From positions 1-64,000 of the forward strand of contig JALRLY010000266.1 of NCBI GenBank assembly GCA_023647555.1: a stretch of DNA of 64,000 nucleotides, given 5' to 3'. Position 1 is the first letter of the stretch. Every line of letters begins with the position of its first letter. Under the pieces are notes generated by a model. It saw only the letters and a program-made list of their open reading frames with translations. It ran no database searches and had not been told where the DNA came from. This document shows positions 43,244 through 54,800 of this stretch, piece after piece. Source of the DNA: Pancytospora philotis (taxonomy: Eukaryota; Microsporidia). The position numbers were made by a program, and so were the translations under genes.

Positions 43244-45193
43244 TTATTTATTGAATGCGGCCAGGCGCTTGAGGAGGTACGCCCTGGTGGCCTGGTCGTG
43301 GACGGTGTTGATTACCTTTTTGGCCCGCTGCGAGAAGGCCTCCTGCGGGAGCTGGTGCAGCTTGTCGAACAGCGCCTTCCGGTCAGCGAGCGGCACAAGC
43401 GGCGGCCAGCTTGTCTGCTCGACACCAGGATCGATAGTGTCGCATACTGAGCCTACTTTCTGGTCCATGCCGTCCACGGTGCGGAAAAACAGAAGGCCGC
43501 TGGTGGAGTAGAGCTCGAAGATGCCGCAGGTTACAAACACAGAAAGGAGTAGTCCGAGCTGCGCGATGGCTACGCTCTGCTTCAGATACTCGGCGAGCGC
43601 CGTGCGCGCCCCGGCACACTGGAGTATCAGGCCGCAGGTTGCGCCACGGAGCAGCGCGCGGCACGACTCCAGCAGCATTTCAGCAGCTACCGCCCCGCTC
43701 CCGTCCAAAAAGGCCTTCGCAGCGGCGCAGTCGAAATCGGCTTTGGAAGCGCCGCAGTGCGCCGCATAGCAGAGAGCTGCCTCGACCAGCAGTGCTTCGC
43801 GCTGCAAAGGAACACAGGCGCAGTACGACAGAAACTCCATCCTATGAAGCGTCTCGTCGTCAAACAGCAGCTGGAACCCGTTAGCGCGGAGCTCGCCGCC
43901 CAGAAAGTCGTAGAGAATCCTGACGCGCCGGCCGATGTCGGGCTCGAAGCCGTTGTCGTAGCACAGCAGCGCGGGCGTCTTGAAAAAGCACTTTTCGATC
44001 TTGCGAGAGAAGTCAGCCGCCATGCGCGCTTCAGCCAGGCGCAGCGCGGCGATGAACTCGGGGTCCTTTTTCGTGACGCAGGGATGCGCAACGAGGAACT
44101 GCGACGGGACGTACCGCGAGCGCAGCTCCACGGTATTGAAGCCGCTCGCCTCGAAGAAGCCAAACAGGGCCGCAGCGCCTTTGCGGAAGGCAAGCGGGCT
44201 GATCCGCTGGAGGTCGCCGCGGGCATCGCTCAGCACAATGATCTTCTTGTCGTCGATGTACGCGCGCAGGAGCTCTTGCTGCTGCTCTTTGGAGTGGGTG
44301 ATCGCGCGCACCCTCCTCGCTCCGCCGCCCTCCGCGCTAACGCTTATCGGATGGTTCTTCTGCAGCAGCTTCACAAGCCGCTCCGCTTCTTCATACGACA
44401 GGCCGGAGGCAGCGCAGAGCGCAGACAGCGTCAGTCCGTCGGCAGAGGCTAACAGCGCTTTCCAGCCGGCCTCGGCAGCCTCCTCTAGACGCGCACCGGA
44501 CAGGCTTTTGGGTCTTTTGCTGGGCGTTCCTTGCACGCCGGCCTGTGCTTCAACGCCGCGTTTTTCAGGCTCTCTCGATGGCAGACCGCCACCGCTTACA
44601 GATGTAGAACCATTCTTCGGCTCTTTGTCCACACGAGCAATCCGGACCGCCTTTTGCTTTTCAGCAGCGCTGGGCGTGCACTCGTGTATCTGCGGGCCTT
44701 GCGTCGCTTCCGGGGAGCCGACGATCGCTGTATTGTAGAAATAGACCGCGGCGCCATCCTGCGCCTCACAGATGAGCGTTTTATCCTCGAGGAGTTTCTT
44801 GATAGCCCGCTGCGCAGTCTTCGCCGATACAGAGCAGTGGGCGCAGATGTCCTTGAGCGTGGCTCGGCGCTGGCGCGTTATCAGGTACGAAGTGATGCTG
44901 AAGTAGTACGCCATGTTCCGGAGCTTGTTTCGCAGCACGAGCCGCCGCCACTCAGGCGCCTTAAGTCGTAGTACGAAATTGGAGCGCTCCGCCACGTCTT
45001 CGATGCTGCGCGTGTCGAGGCAGTTCTCCACGTCCGTTCTCAGATAGTCCTGGCGCAGCAACGGCAGGTCGCTGACAGCGGTGAGCTCCGCGAGGCCGCT
45101 CGCCGCGAGGTTCTTTGCCACGTGGGCCGGGACGTCGCAGAGCGGGCGGCCATCGATGCCGTAGGCGATGAGGAGATACTCGGCGGCCTGCAT
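43244..45193 (-). CDS. Winged-helix protein of unknown function, 649 aa
   Basis: The ATG at 45193 is supported by AAAAATTT at 45209-45217 upstream on the minus strand. Residues about 95-150 form a winged-helix-like unit (YFSITSYLITRQRRATLKDI CAHCSVSAKTAQRAIKKLLE DKTLI). A second HTH-like part lies near residues 245-285 (GLTLSALCAASGLSYEEAER LVKLL). Between them is a disordered linker with Ser/Gly/Lys. A helical C-terminal region follows, with CAACYAAHCG-like cysteine-bearing helices. The arrangement resembles, without proof, the tandem winged-helix architecture of TFIIIC's largest subunit; it faces the tau138 candidate at 46312 with the beta5 gene between. Pol III or TFIIIC association is an inference from fold and neighbours. 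Confidence 0.65.
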   Translation of the reverse strand: MQAAEYLLIAYGIDGRPLCDVPAHVAKNLAASGLAELTAVSDLPLLRQDYLRTDVENCLDTRSIEDVAERSNFVLRLKAPEWRRLVLRNKLRNMAYYFSITSYLITRQRRATLKDICAHCSVSAKTAQRAIKKLLEDKTLICEAQDGAAVYFYNTAIVGSPEATQGPQIHECTPSAAEKQKAVRIARVDKEPKNGSTSVSGGGLPSREPEKRGVEAQAGVQGTPSKRPKSLSGARLEEAAEAGWKALLASADGLTLSALCAASGLSYEEAERLVKLLQKNHPISVSAEGGGARRVRAITHSKEQQQELLRAYIDDKKIIVLSDARGDLQRISPLAFRKGAAALFGFFEASGFNTVELRSRYVPSQFLVAHPCVTKKDPEFIAALRLAEARMAADFSRKIEKCFFKTPALLCYDNGFEPDIGRRVRILYDFLGGELRANGFQLLFDDETLHRMEFLSYCACVPLQREALLVEAALCYAAHCGASKADFDCAAAKAFLDGSGAVAAEMLLESCRALLRGATCGLILQCAGARTALAEYLKQSVAIAQLGLLLSVFVTCGIFELYSTSGLLFFRTVDGMDQKVGSVCDTIDPGVEQTSWPPLVPLADRKALFDKLHQLPQEAFSQRAKKVINTVHDQATRAYLLKRLAAFNK

Positions 45194-45403
45194 GGTGTCT
45201 GCAGCGCTAAAATTTTTGAATGCTGCGCCGCATGCTTATTCGCACACACCTGTTCTCCTAGAAACAAAGTGCTCTGTGTTTAGTTCGTCGGGCTGGGACG
45301 GGCAGCAGATACGACCCATATAGTCGGGCTAGTGGGGGCGTGCAGCCGTGTAGGCCCGCACAGGCCTCACCCTGTGTCCGTCCCTGTCCGCCGCGATGAT
45401 CGC

Positions 45404-45421
45404 AAAATATTTGCATCCCCT
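45404..45421 (+). promoter_or_regulatory. AAATTT-like plus CCCC signal of proteasome beta5
   Basis: AAAATATTTGCATCCCCT ends directly at the ATG at 45422. It supports this start over upstream non-ATG extension. Confidence 0.65.
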
Positions 45422-46126
45422 ATGGAGCTGGGCTGGGAGTGCGACGCGTTCGGCATCGGGACCGCCACGCTGGACAAGGACATCGTCAAGCACTTCATCA
45501 AGCCGGCGAAGGGCACCACCACGCTCGCGTTCATGACCAAAGACGGGATCGCCATTGCCGTTGACTCGCGCGCAACCTCGGGCTCGTACATCGCCTCGCA
45601 GACCGTAAACAAGGTCATCGAGATAAACCGGTATCTGCTGGGCACGATGGCCGGCGGTGCCGCCGACTGCTTCTACTGGGAGAAGCTGCTGGGGCTGCAC
45701 GCCAAGAAGTACGCGCTCGAAAACGACGACGCCAGGATACCGACGGCGGTGGCGGCCCGCTTCCTCAGCAACTGCGTGTACCAGTACAAGGGCCGCGGGC
45801 TCTCGATGAGCACGATGGTCTGCGGCTACGACGCGAGCGGCCCGCACATTTTCAACGTCACGGACGAGGGCAACCTCGTCAGCTGCAAGCTGCTGAGCGT
45901 CGGCAGCGGGTCCACGATCGCGTACGGCATCCTCTCCGCGCGCTACAACTACGAGATGAGCCGCGACGAGGCGCTGGAGCTCGCGCGCGATGCGATCTTC
46001 CACGCCGGGCACCGCGACGCGGCCTCCGGTGGCCAGGTGAATCTGTACTTCATGGGCGCCGAGGGCGCGGACAAGATCGGAAGCTACGACTTGGATGGGC
46101 TCAGAGACACCAAGAACCTGTTTTAA
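45422..46126 (+). CDS. PRE2: Proteasome subunit beta-5 (PRE2/PSMB5), 234 aa
   Basis: The ATG at 45422 gives a 31-residue propeptide ending KPAKG, before the catalytic threonine (T32). The mature chain begins TTTLAFMTKDGIAIAVDSRA TSGSYIASQTVNKVIEINRY; Asp17 and Lys33 of the mature numbering are present. LLGTMAGGAADCFYWEKLLG is a beta5 hallmark, and LLSVGSGSTIAYGILSARYN the conserved Ser129/Gly loop. It supplies chymotrypsin-like cleavage in the 20S core. The propeptide is very short compared with yeast (75 residues). The identification is secure. Confidence 0.97.
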   Translation: MELGWECDAFGIGTATLDKDIVKHFIKPAKGTTTLAFMTKDGIAIAVDSRATSGSYIASQTVNKVIEINRYLLGTMAGGAADCFYWEKLLGLHAKKYALENDDARIPTAVAARFLSNCVYQYKGRGLSMSTMVCGYDASGPHIFNVTDEGNLVSCKLLSVGSGSTIAYGILSARYNYEMSRDEALELARDAIFHAGHRDAASGGQVNLYFMGAEGADKIGSYDLDGLRDTKNLF

Positions 46127-46311
46127 TAAACAACCTGTCTATGTCTTTTGCTGTGCGCTACTATTCTATATTGATGAACTTTTAGCATTATTGTACGCGA
46201 ATGCCCTGTTGATACTGGTCAGGTCTGCAACCTCACCCACGCTTTGGTAGATTCCCCGCCGTGCTCCCGTCGCAGAGCGAATTTCAGCGCACAAAATTTT
46301 GATACGTGAAG

Positions 46312-48672
46312 ATGTCGAGTCTCAAGTCCAAGCTTTTTGGCTACGGATTCTACGGCGCGCCGGCAGAGCAGCTCAGCACGGCGGAGCTCGAGGAGGCGAT
46401 GGATGCGCCGTACGCCGAGATCGTGGAGCATGCGGCCGTCGAGCGCCTCATGGAGGACTTCAGCATGCGCGGCCTCGACTCGATCAGCGCGCTCGAGGAG
46501 TTCAGCAGCGCGCACGTCGTGCGGCTCTCGACCGTGGCGTGGCGCGACTACATATTCGGCCCGGGCGTGAACATCACGAGCCGCGTGTACTTCCAGCTGA
46601 TAGACTACCTCATGCGGCGCGCGGAGTTTGTGAACACGAGCGAGGTCCGCCGCGATCTGCACATCGACCCGAAGACGCTCTTCTACCTCTGCAAGAAGCT
46701 GAAAGCGCTCGGCATCATCGAGGACCAGCGGGACGGCCAGCAGACGTGCATCCGGGTGCTGCCCATCGCAGAGCGGCTGGCAGAGCCCAGGGAGCCCGGC
46801 GACGAGCTGCGCATCTACGAGGACGGGCCGGCGCCCTCCACGGAGCATCTGCAGCTGTTCTGCAACACCACGCTGTATGCGCAGGTGCACGCGCTGATAG
46901 AGAGCGCGCCCGACGGGATGGACGCGAAGATGCTGTGCGTGTACACCGGCCTATCGCCGAAGGTCGGCTACAAGCTGGTCCAGAAGCTGGCCTCGCTCGC
47001 GGGTTCGGACCTGTGCATGGTGCCCGAGATCTGCTACCGCTCCGTGGTCCACAAGTGGTACACGCGCGCGCGGTACGAGAAGGCCACGCGCCGGCGGCTC
47101 GAGCAGATCGCGGGCAACGCGGTGGCCGACAGCCGCAAGAGCATATCGGTGCTCGAGAAGGAGACGGCGATGCGCATCGTCGCCGAGAAGTACGGCAAGT
47201 TCGTGCTCGGCAAGGAGATCGCCAACGAGATATCGACGATGACGGGCTGGGCCTACAGCTTCGACCGCAAGACGCTGCTGAACACCGCGCGCGCGATCGG
47301 CCTGCACATCAGGAAGGCGAAGAGCCAGGGCGCGGTGAGCTACACGCTCTCCGTCGCGCCGATCGACGACGCCGAGGCCAGCGCGCCGCAGGACAAGACG
47401 TACGAGAGCGAGAACAGGCGACTCAAGGCGAAGTTCCTCTGGAACACGCGCTTCAACCGGCTCGACAACGGGCAGGCGCTCAACATGTGGCGCGGCTACA
47501 AGAGCCTGGCCGAGTTTATACTCGCTGAGCTCGACAGGCGCGGGTGCGACACGGTCAGCCTCACCAGCCTGCGCGACACGATGCCGCTCGGGCTCTTCTA
47601 CATGACCTCCGGCATCAGCAAGTCCTGCTTCCGCTACATCGCGGCGTACAGCATCTGGCGCAGCAACCGCGCGCGCTTCGCTGGCCCGGAGGACGGCGCC
47701 GACACGGGCCGCAGCATCTACTACATCGACGGCAACCGCGAGCTCATCAAGCCGGCGGTGTTCGAGATCGCGCAGACGGTGGACGCGCTCACGGTCGGCG
47801 AGTTCCTCGCGCTCGCTGCGCCCCGCCACGCCGAGATCCTCAGGGCGTACTTCTTCTCGCCCGCGCTGAAGTCGGCGCTGCGCAGGCTTCACCGCAAGGG
47901 CTTCATCACCGCTGTGGAGGAGGCGCCCGACTTTATGCTCGGCAGGGGCGCGCTGGCGACGGACAGCCCGAGGATGCAGGCGCTCATCGATGCCAAGCCG
48001 GAGAAGACGCACGTGAACTACAACACGCGGGTGCACGCGTACCACCGCGCGCAGCAGATCGGCCTGCAGGGCCCACGCGAGGCCCTCAGGGAGATGCTGT
48101 TCAAAAACTATCCAGCGCACATCGCCGAGGCGCTGTACAGCCCCGCGCGTCAGGGCAGGCCGGAGATCGCGCGGCGAACCTCCAAGCAGCCGGTGGTCCT
48201 GCCGGAGCGGCTGCAGACGCTGTACATGGACATCAAGGCAACGATCATCAGCGGCGCGTACAGCGGCGACGCGTTCTACGAGCAGTACGGCGCGGCGGAC
48301 GTGGAGACCGTGCTGGTGTACCTGATGCAGCGCAAGGTAATCGGAGCCAAGCTTGTGCCGCGGCACGCAAGCGCGGTGCCGCTCTCGAAGAAGTTCACGC
48401 AGGCCTTTGCCTACCGGCCCGAGCTCATCCAGAACCACACGGCTACGGTGGATCCCTACTGCGGGCTCTACTTCCAGCGCGTGCACAGGATCGTCGAGGA
48501 GGGCGGCTCCGTCGACACCGGCGCGATACTCGCCAAGCTGCGCTACGTCGAGGAGTTCGAGCTGCAGCGCTTCTTCGAGGCGTATGCTGATGTTTTCAGC
48601 CTGGACAAGATCGACGATTTCGTGCTCGCGAGCCTCCGCGACGCGCAGGACCCGTTTCTTGGCTTTTCATAG
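46312..48672 (+). CDS. TFC3: TFIIIC largest subunit (tau138/Tfc3) candidate, 786 aa
   Basis: The ATG at 46312 follows AAAATTTT at 46293-46300. Residues about 75-145 carry FGPGVNITSRVYFQLIDYLM, RRAEFVNTSEVRRDLHIDPK and TLFYLCKKLKALGIIEDQ, matching the B-block-binding winged helix of TFIIIC (GVTQxxLxxxLxxDxRSLFYxVKxLxxKGLI). Further winged-helix-like parts occur near residues 190-240 (LCVYTGLSPKVGYKLVQKLA) and 255-310 (RRRLEQIAGNAVADSRKSIS, KFVLGKEIANEISTMTGWAY). The C-terminal third is helical without recognised fold. It should bind the B-box of tRNA genes. The length is well below yeast tau138 (1160). Identification rests on the winged-helix pattern and not on catalytic residues. Confidence 0.7.
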   Translation: MSSLKSKLFGYGFYGAPAEQLSTAELEEAMDAPYAEIVEHAAVERLMEDFSMRGLDSISALEEFSSAHVVRLSTVAWRDYIFGPGVNITSRVYFQLIDYLMRRAEFVNTSEVRRDLHIDPKTLFYLCKKLKALGIIEDQRDGQQTCIRVLPIAERLAEPREPGDELRIYEDGPAPSTEHLQLFCNTTLYAQVHALIESAPDGMDAKMLCVYTGLSPKVGYKLVQKLASLAGSDLCMVPEICYRSVVHKWYTRARYEKATRRRLEQIAGNAVADSRKSISVLEKETAMRIVAEKYGKFVLGKEIANEISTMTGWAYSFDRKTLLNTARAIGLHIRKAKSQGAVSYTLSVAPIDDAEASAPQDKTYESENRRLKAKFLWNTRFNRLDNGQALNMWRGYKSLAEFILAELDRRGCDTVSLTSLRDTMPLGLFYMTSGISKSCFRYIAAYSIWRSNRARFAGPEDGADTGRSIYYIDGNRELIKPAVFEIAQTVDALTVGEFLALAAPRHAEILRAYFFSPALKSALRRLHRKGFITAVEEAPDFMLGRGALATDSPRMQALIDAKPEKTHVNYNTRVHAYHRAQQIGLQGPREALREMLFKNYPAHIAEALYSPARQGRPEIARRTSKQPVVLPERLQTLYMDIKATIISGAYSGDAFYEQYGAADVETVLVYLMQRKVIGAKLVPRHASAVPLSKKFTQAFAYRPELIQNHTATVDPYCGLYFQRVHRIVEEGGSVDTGAILAKLRYVEEFELQRFFEAYADVFSLDKIDDFVLASLRDAQDPFLGFS

Positions 48673-48835
48673 TAAACAGCGGTGCAAGCACGCGGCATTC
48701 TGCTAACTCTGATTTTTTAAGCAGCGAGCATAATAAATTTACTGGTTTGATTCTAACTATTTGATAATTATCTTGCAAGGAACAATTTTTCCTCTTTCTA
48801 ACGGCGCATCGGCCAAGCCGGTGCAGCGTTGACCG

Positions 48836-48879
48836 GTAAAATTTTCGCCGCGGATAAGAAATATTTTCCTCGGAGGGAT
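48836..48879 (+). promoter_or_regulatory. AAATTT-type box upstream of midasin
   Basis: GTAAAATTTTCGCCGCGG (48836-48853) and a second AAATATTTTCC box lie 10-45 bases before the ATG at 48880. Confidence 0.55.
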
Positions 48880-51800
48880 ATGACAGACATTAGTACGCTC
48901 GCGTATCCCGGGGAAATCACCTCGCGACTGCGCGATATGGCTGAGATAGACAGTGTCTGTGTGGTCTACGGCGAGGCGGGAAAAACGGTGCTCATCCAGA
49001 GCCTGTTCCCCGACGTGCTCGTGTACGACTCGCGCGAGATCCTCGAGCCCAAGAATCTGGGCGGCTTGTATGTTGTGAAGGACGGTACGGTCGGGTACGT
49101 CGACGGCCTGCTGGTCCGGGCCATGAGGGCCGGCATGCCGCTGTGCTTCAAGCGAATCGACCAGGCGGTTGCGCTTCTGCAGTATCTGCGGCCGGTCCTG
49201 CGCGAGCGCCGCATCACCGCGACCGACGGGACTGTGGTCAGCGCCGCGCCGGGCTTCCGGCTGCTCTTCACGGCCGCGGCCCAGTTCCCGCTGCGGAACG
49301 CCTGCTTCGTTGGGCCCGTCCAGTTCTCGCGCAGCGCGGTGATGGGCAGCTTTGGCGATATGGAGGCCGCGGTGGCGCGCGTGTTCACGTACCTCGAGGA
49401 GCACAAGGGCGCGCGCTGCGCGGCCGACCGCGGCCTGCCGTGCAGCGGCGTGTGTCTCAAGCACGAAGAAGACTGCGCCTGCGGCGATCACATGTGCGCC
49501 CGCCACTTCCGGATGCTGTGCGACCTGCGGCACTTCCTGGGCATGCTCAAGGAGGATGGCCCGATCGACGGCTCGAATGCGAACCGCTGCGTCCTCTACC
49601 AGGCGTTCGCGAACATTGTGCTCAAGCACGACGCCAAGCAGCTCTCCGAGTTTCTGTACGCGGTGCTGCCGCCGCTGTCGCTGCCCAACATGCGGCTGGC
49701 CAAGACCGAGCCGGTGGCGTGCACGCTGCGCGGCCTGATCAGCAACATCCGCTGCCGACGGCCCACGCTGCTCGTCGGCGAGACCGGCGCCGGAAAGACT
49801 GCCCTTGTCCAGTACCTCAGCGAGAATTCCGAGTATTTCTTCGGACGTCGGAAGGCGCTCAAGATCGTGAACATGTCGTCGGACTTCGATGGGATGGCGC
49901 TGATCGGCGGCTACCAGAGCGTCGACTTCGATGCGCGGATAAGGGAGCTGCATGTGCTGCTGGGGATGGAAGCCGCCGCCAGTGCGAGCCGGCGCGCGCA
50001 GTTCAGCAGGATCGTTGAGCAGTGCGACGCTCGGCTTCCCAGCGCGTCGCGAGACGAGGCAACAGTGCTGGCGCGCGCCAAGAGCGAGGCCGAGGGCCTC
50101 CTGAGGCTGCTGGGCGGCAAGCTCGCTTTTGTGCACCGCGAGGGCGTGCTGCTGCAGGCGATGCGGAGCGGCACGTGGCTGCTGCTCGACGAGGTCAACC
50201 TTGCGCCGCGCGAGACGCTCGATCTGCTCGAAGCGCTGCTCAGCGGGAGAGGGATCACTGTGTACGAGAGCGGCAGCGACACGCCTGTGCCCGTGCACGA
50301 GGACTTCATGGTGTTTGCGTGTATGAATCCCTTCGGCGACTACGGGAAGAAGCAGTACGAGTCTGCCGTTTTCAACAGACTGGTGTTCTACGATTTCAGT
50401 GCGTCGCTGAAGTGCATCAAGGCGGTCGTGCAGAGCCTCTCCCGCAACATGCTCGATGACTCTGACGCCATCGCCGAGTTCTACTACGAGTTCAAGCGCA
50501 TGCTCGTGCAGCGGCAGCTTTCCAATATCGTTGAGCCGCTCGTGTCCGGCCGCACGCTGTGCAGGGCTGTGATGCTCATCATACAGCTGCGCGCCGAGAA
50601 GGACGCGGCGGCCGCGTACCATGCCTTCAATCTGCTGTTCTTCACGCAGCTCGACTTCAGCTCGCGCGCACAGGCGGTTGCGCTCTTCAAGCGCTTCTTC
50701 AAGGCCGCCGCGCCGCAGCTGGGCGCGCACGCGCAGGAGCAGCTGAGCCCCGACTTCATCGTTACGCCGAAGGTCAAGATCCACCTCGACGATGTCGATC
50801 TCGCGGTGCGGTCCAGACTGCCCGTGCTGCTGCAGGGCGACACCTCCACGGGCAAGACGAGCCTCGTGTACGCGCTCGCCAAGAAGTACGGCCGCCGCGT
50901 GCTCAGGGTCAACAACCACGAGCACACCGACGCGGCGGACTACATCGGGAGCTACGCGTCGGCCGAGCACGGCTTCGTCTTCCGCGAGGGCGTGCTGCTG
51001 ACCGCGATGCGCCGGGGCCACTGGCTCATTCTCGACGAGCTGAACCTGGCGCCGTCCGATGTGCTGGAGGTCCTCAACCGCCTGCTCGACGACAACAGGG
51101 AGCTCTACGTGCCAGAGCTGGACGAGGTCGTGCGGCCGCACACGAACTTCCGTATATTCGCCACGCAGAACATCAGCTACGGCGGCCGGCGCGGGCTTGC
51201 GAAGAGCTTCCGCAACCGCTTCGTCGAGATTTTCTTCTCCGAGAAGGACGAGGGCGAGCTGCAGATGATCCTGGAGAAGCGCTGCATGCTCCCCGCCGGG
51301 TTCACCAAGCTCATCATGCAGGTCTACAGCGCGCTGAGGGTGGTGCGCACCATCAACAGCATCATCACGCTGCGCGACCTGTTCAAATGGGCGAAGCGCG
51401 GGCCGCGCAGCTACTACGAGGTCTACGAGATAGGGCTCGATATTCTCAGGGACGCGCAGCGGACGGCGCAGGACCGCGATCTGATCCAGAGCACCTTCGA
51501 CGCAGTTTTCAAGGAGCGCGCAGCGGCCGACCACAAGGACTACGCCCGGATATACAGCAGCAGATACGCCTCGCTTGCACACTCGGCGGGCCCGTGCGCT
51601 GCCGATGCTTACAGGGACGAGTACAGCAGCTGCTACATCTTCAACAGCATCACGCCCGAGCGCTTTTCGGCGGTGGCGCACGGTATGATCATTACGCGCT
51701 CCTACCTGCGGCTCATCGATGCCGTCTACCGTGCCTGGCTCTCGCGCGAGCCCGTGCTGCTCGTCGGCGAGACCGGCATCGGCAAGACCAAGATCTGCGA

Positions 51801-54800
51801 GATCGTCGCGGAGCTCTTCCGCATTGAGCTCAGGAGCATCAACATGCACAGCGGCACGGAGTGCTCGGACTTTGTCGGGTGCTTCGAGCTCGACCGCGGC
51901 GCCATCCAGTGGCGCGACGGGGTGCTGGTGCGCGCGATGCGGGGCGGGAACGCGCTGCTCATCGACGAGATCAACCTCGCCGAGGACGCGGTGCTCGAGC
52001 GCATGAACAGCGTGCTCGAGGACGAGCGCATGCTCTACGTGACCGAGACCTCGTGCGACGTCCGCGCTGCCGACGGCTTCCGCGTCGTCGCCACGATGAA
52101 CCCAGGGGGCGACTACGGCAAGCGCGAGCTATCCCCGGCGTTGCGCAACAGGTTCACCGAGATCTACTTCAGCCTGGAGGACGACGAGTACCACGAGATT
52201 TTCGACCATATGATGCGCAGCGCAGCGATCCCCGAGGGCGACGCGGCCTACTACCTGGGCCGCTACAGGGAGCTTGCTGGCGAGCTCAGCATCAGAAAGA
52301 TTGAGACGATCGTAGCACACCTAAAGAATATGTACTCGGTAGCGAGTGCTGAGCAGACGAGTGCCCCAGGAATATGTGTTGTGGATCCCATCAGCGACCG
52401 CGCAGCGCTGTGGGATGATGTGCTTGAGCTGCTCGGCCGCGATGTCGCAGAGGACTTCCGCTATACGGCGAACAATGAGCGCTTCGGTGTTGCGCCTTTC
52501 TTCCTGCGCACGGATGCGGCTTCTCCGGCGGCGCCCGTGCCTTTCCTGTACAGCGCGCGCACCGTTGCCAGGAACCTGCAGCGCATCATCCGCGGGCTCA
52601 CGCTCGGGAAGGGCCTGCTTCTGGAGGGCGAGCCCGGCGTCGGCAAGACCACGATCGTGCAGAGCATTGCGCGGGCGCTGGGCATCCCCGTGCTCCGCAT
52701 CAACCTTTCCGAGCACACCGAGATGAGCGATCTGGTCGGTGCGTATCTACCGGTCGGCAGCACGATCCGCTTCGTCGAGAGCGAGATGGTCGAGCATATC
52801 AGGAAGGGCTACTGGGTGATTCTCGATGAGATCAATCTGTGCACACAGAGCGTGATCGAGGGGCTGAACTCGCTGCTCGACTACCGGCGCATGCTTATCG
52901 TGAACGACGAGCCGGTGCCGGTGCACGAGTCCACGCGCATTTTCGGTACGATGAATCCTGTGAATGCGTTGAACGGGCGCAAGCAGCTGCCGAAGAGCTT
53001 CCTCGACCGCTTCGTGATTGTGAAGATGGCAGAGTACAGCGCGCAGGACGTCCGCGAGATTCTCTCGGCGCGCTACGGCGCGGGCTACGCCTACGACGGC
53101 GCAGAGTCGCTCCGTGGCAACATCAAGCGCAACGAGCTGGCGCTGGCCGGCCGTGGGGCTGCGTCTGTACCGTCCGGCCCGTCGACCGCTTACGCAGTTG
53201 CTGACAGCCTGTGCGTTGGCGGCGTTTCGGTGCCGTACGCGTCCGTCGATGAGTCGTACGTCTTCCTGCATTCGCAGATTCCCCAGATCGAGCTGCTCCT
53301 GCGCTGCCTGAAGATGCGCCTGCCGGTTGTGCTTGTCGGCGAGATCGGTTGCACGCCGCTGCTCAGTTTCCTGGCGGGTGCGCTTGGCCTCAAAGTATGC
53401 ACGGTCGATCTGCACAGCGAGACTGATACCTGCGACCTGCTTGGCCAGTACTGCAAGGCCGAGGGCGGCGAGATGCTGTTCGAGTGGAGGGACTCCCATC
53501 TGCTTGACGCGCTGCGCGAGGAGTCTCTCGTTGTATTCAACACGCCCGAGCTCGTTGAGAAGTCTGTGTTCGATCGTCTTTCGCCGCTGTTTGAGAGCGA
53601 GCGGTTTCTGAGCGTGTACGAGAAGGGACGCGACGCGCGTGTGGTAGTCAATGAGAGCTGCCGCATGGTTCTGCGCTGCGACAGCCCGTGCCTGCTTTCA
53701 CCCGCACTGCTTGACCGCTGTGTGATTGTGAGCCTCAGCTCGTCTATGTCGTACGTGGATGCGTGGAAGCTGTTCAACCGGCTGCCGCGCGTGTCTCACG
53801 AAGGCGAGCACTGCACGAAGAAATTCAGAGGGCCGGGACGCGAGCGCGCCTTCAGAGAGCTTGCGCGGACCAACAGATTGTTCGACGCCTCCGATCTGGA
53901 CTACCTGATGCGCAAGCACCAGCATTCTGGCACGGTGCCGGCTGATCTGGATGTCGTTCTACCGCTGACCAATGCCCTGCAGCAGCAGCGCATCGACGAG
54001 CTGTTCCGCGTTGAGCTCATGCCCGAGGTGGAGTTCGATCGCGCCAGCCTCGCGCAGTACCGGTACGTGTCGGGCTTTGCTGTCCCGCTTGCGCACACGC
54101 TCGAGGAGCGCATAGCAAATCTGAAGAAGAGCACGCAGCTCAACGTATTCCTGAAGAGCATCGAGTATGCCGACGATATCCACTGCAGCGTGCCGTGCTC
54201 GACAGCTCCGGGCGGCGTTAAGCAGCTGAAAGAGGCGTTCATCCGGAGCCTGCGCGATAAGAAGCTGCGCGATCTCCCCGACATTATTTCCTTTACCGAC
54301 AGCATCATCGGGGTCGGTGAGGTAGTGGAATGCGGCGCTACTCCTGCCTACGACTTCCCGTCTGAAGATCCGCTTCTGCTTGTCAAGCGCGAGATCGAGA
54401 GCGCTCGGGCGAGCGAGCACAACCGGATACTCTCTCAGATCGCGCAGAAGGCGATGGACATTTACAAGTACGGCGATGCAGGATTCGCTGCGGCACAGCA
54501 GTCCCCCTACGAGGAGCTCAAGGCATTGCATGGGGAGTACGATAGTGCCATGGAGCACTTCGCCAATCTGCTCATTGCGGTCGACAGGAAGCTCGGGCGC
54601 GACTACCCGAAGTTCCTGGAGGCTGCAGGCTCTGCCACGTTCTGCAGCTACTTCAGGGATCCGCAGCTCAGAGATTTCATGGAGGCGTTCTCCGATGTGT
54701 TCGACTACCGGCTCATGGCGCTCTTCCGGGCGCGCGGCGAGTGCGGCAACTGCAGGCAGTGCACCAGCGGGCTGAGCTCAAAGGATCTCTGCCTCAGGCT

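Noticed and set aside
48757..51849. Minus-strand open frame of about 1030 codons opposite midasin
   Set aside because: It is the complement of a strongly GC3-biased gene; the composition (runs of Arg, Ala, Val, His, Leu) is typical of a shadow and it resembles no family.
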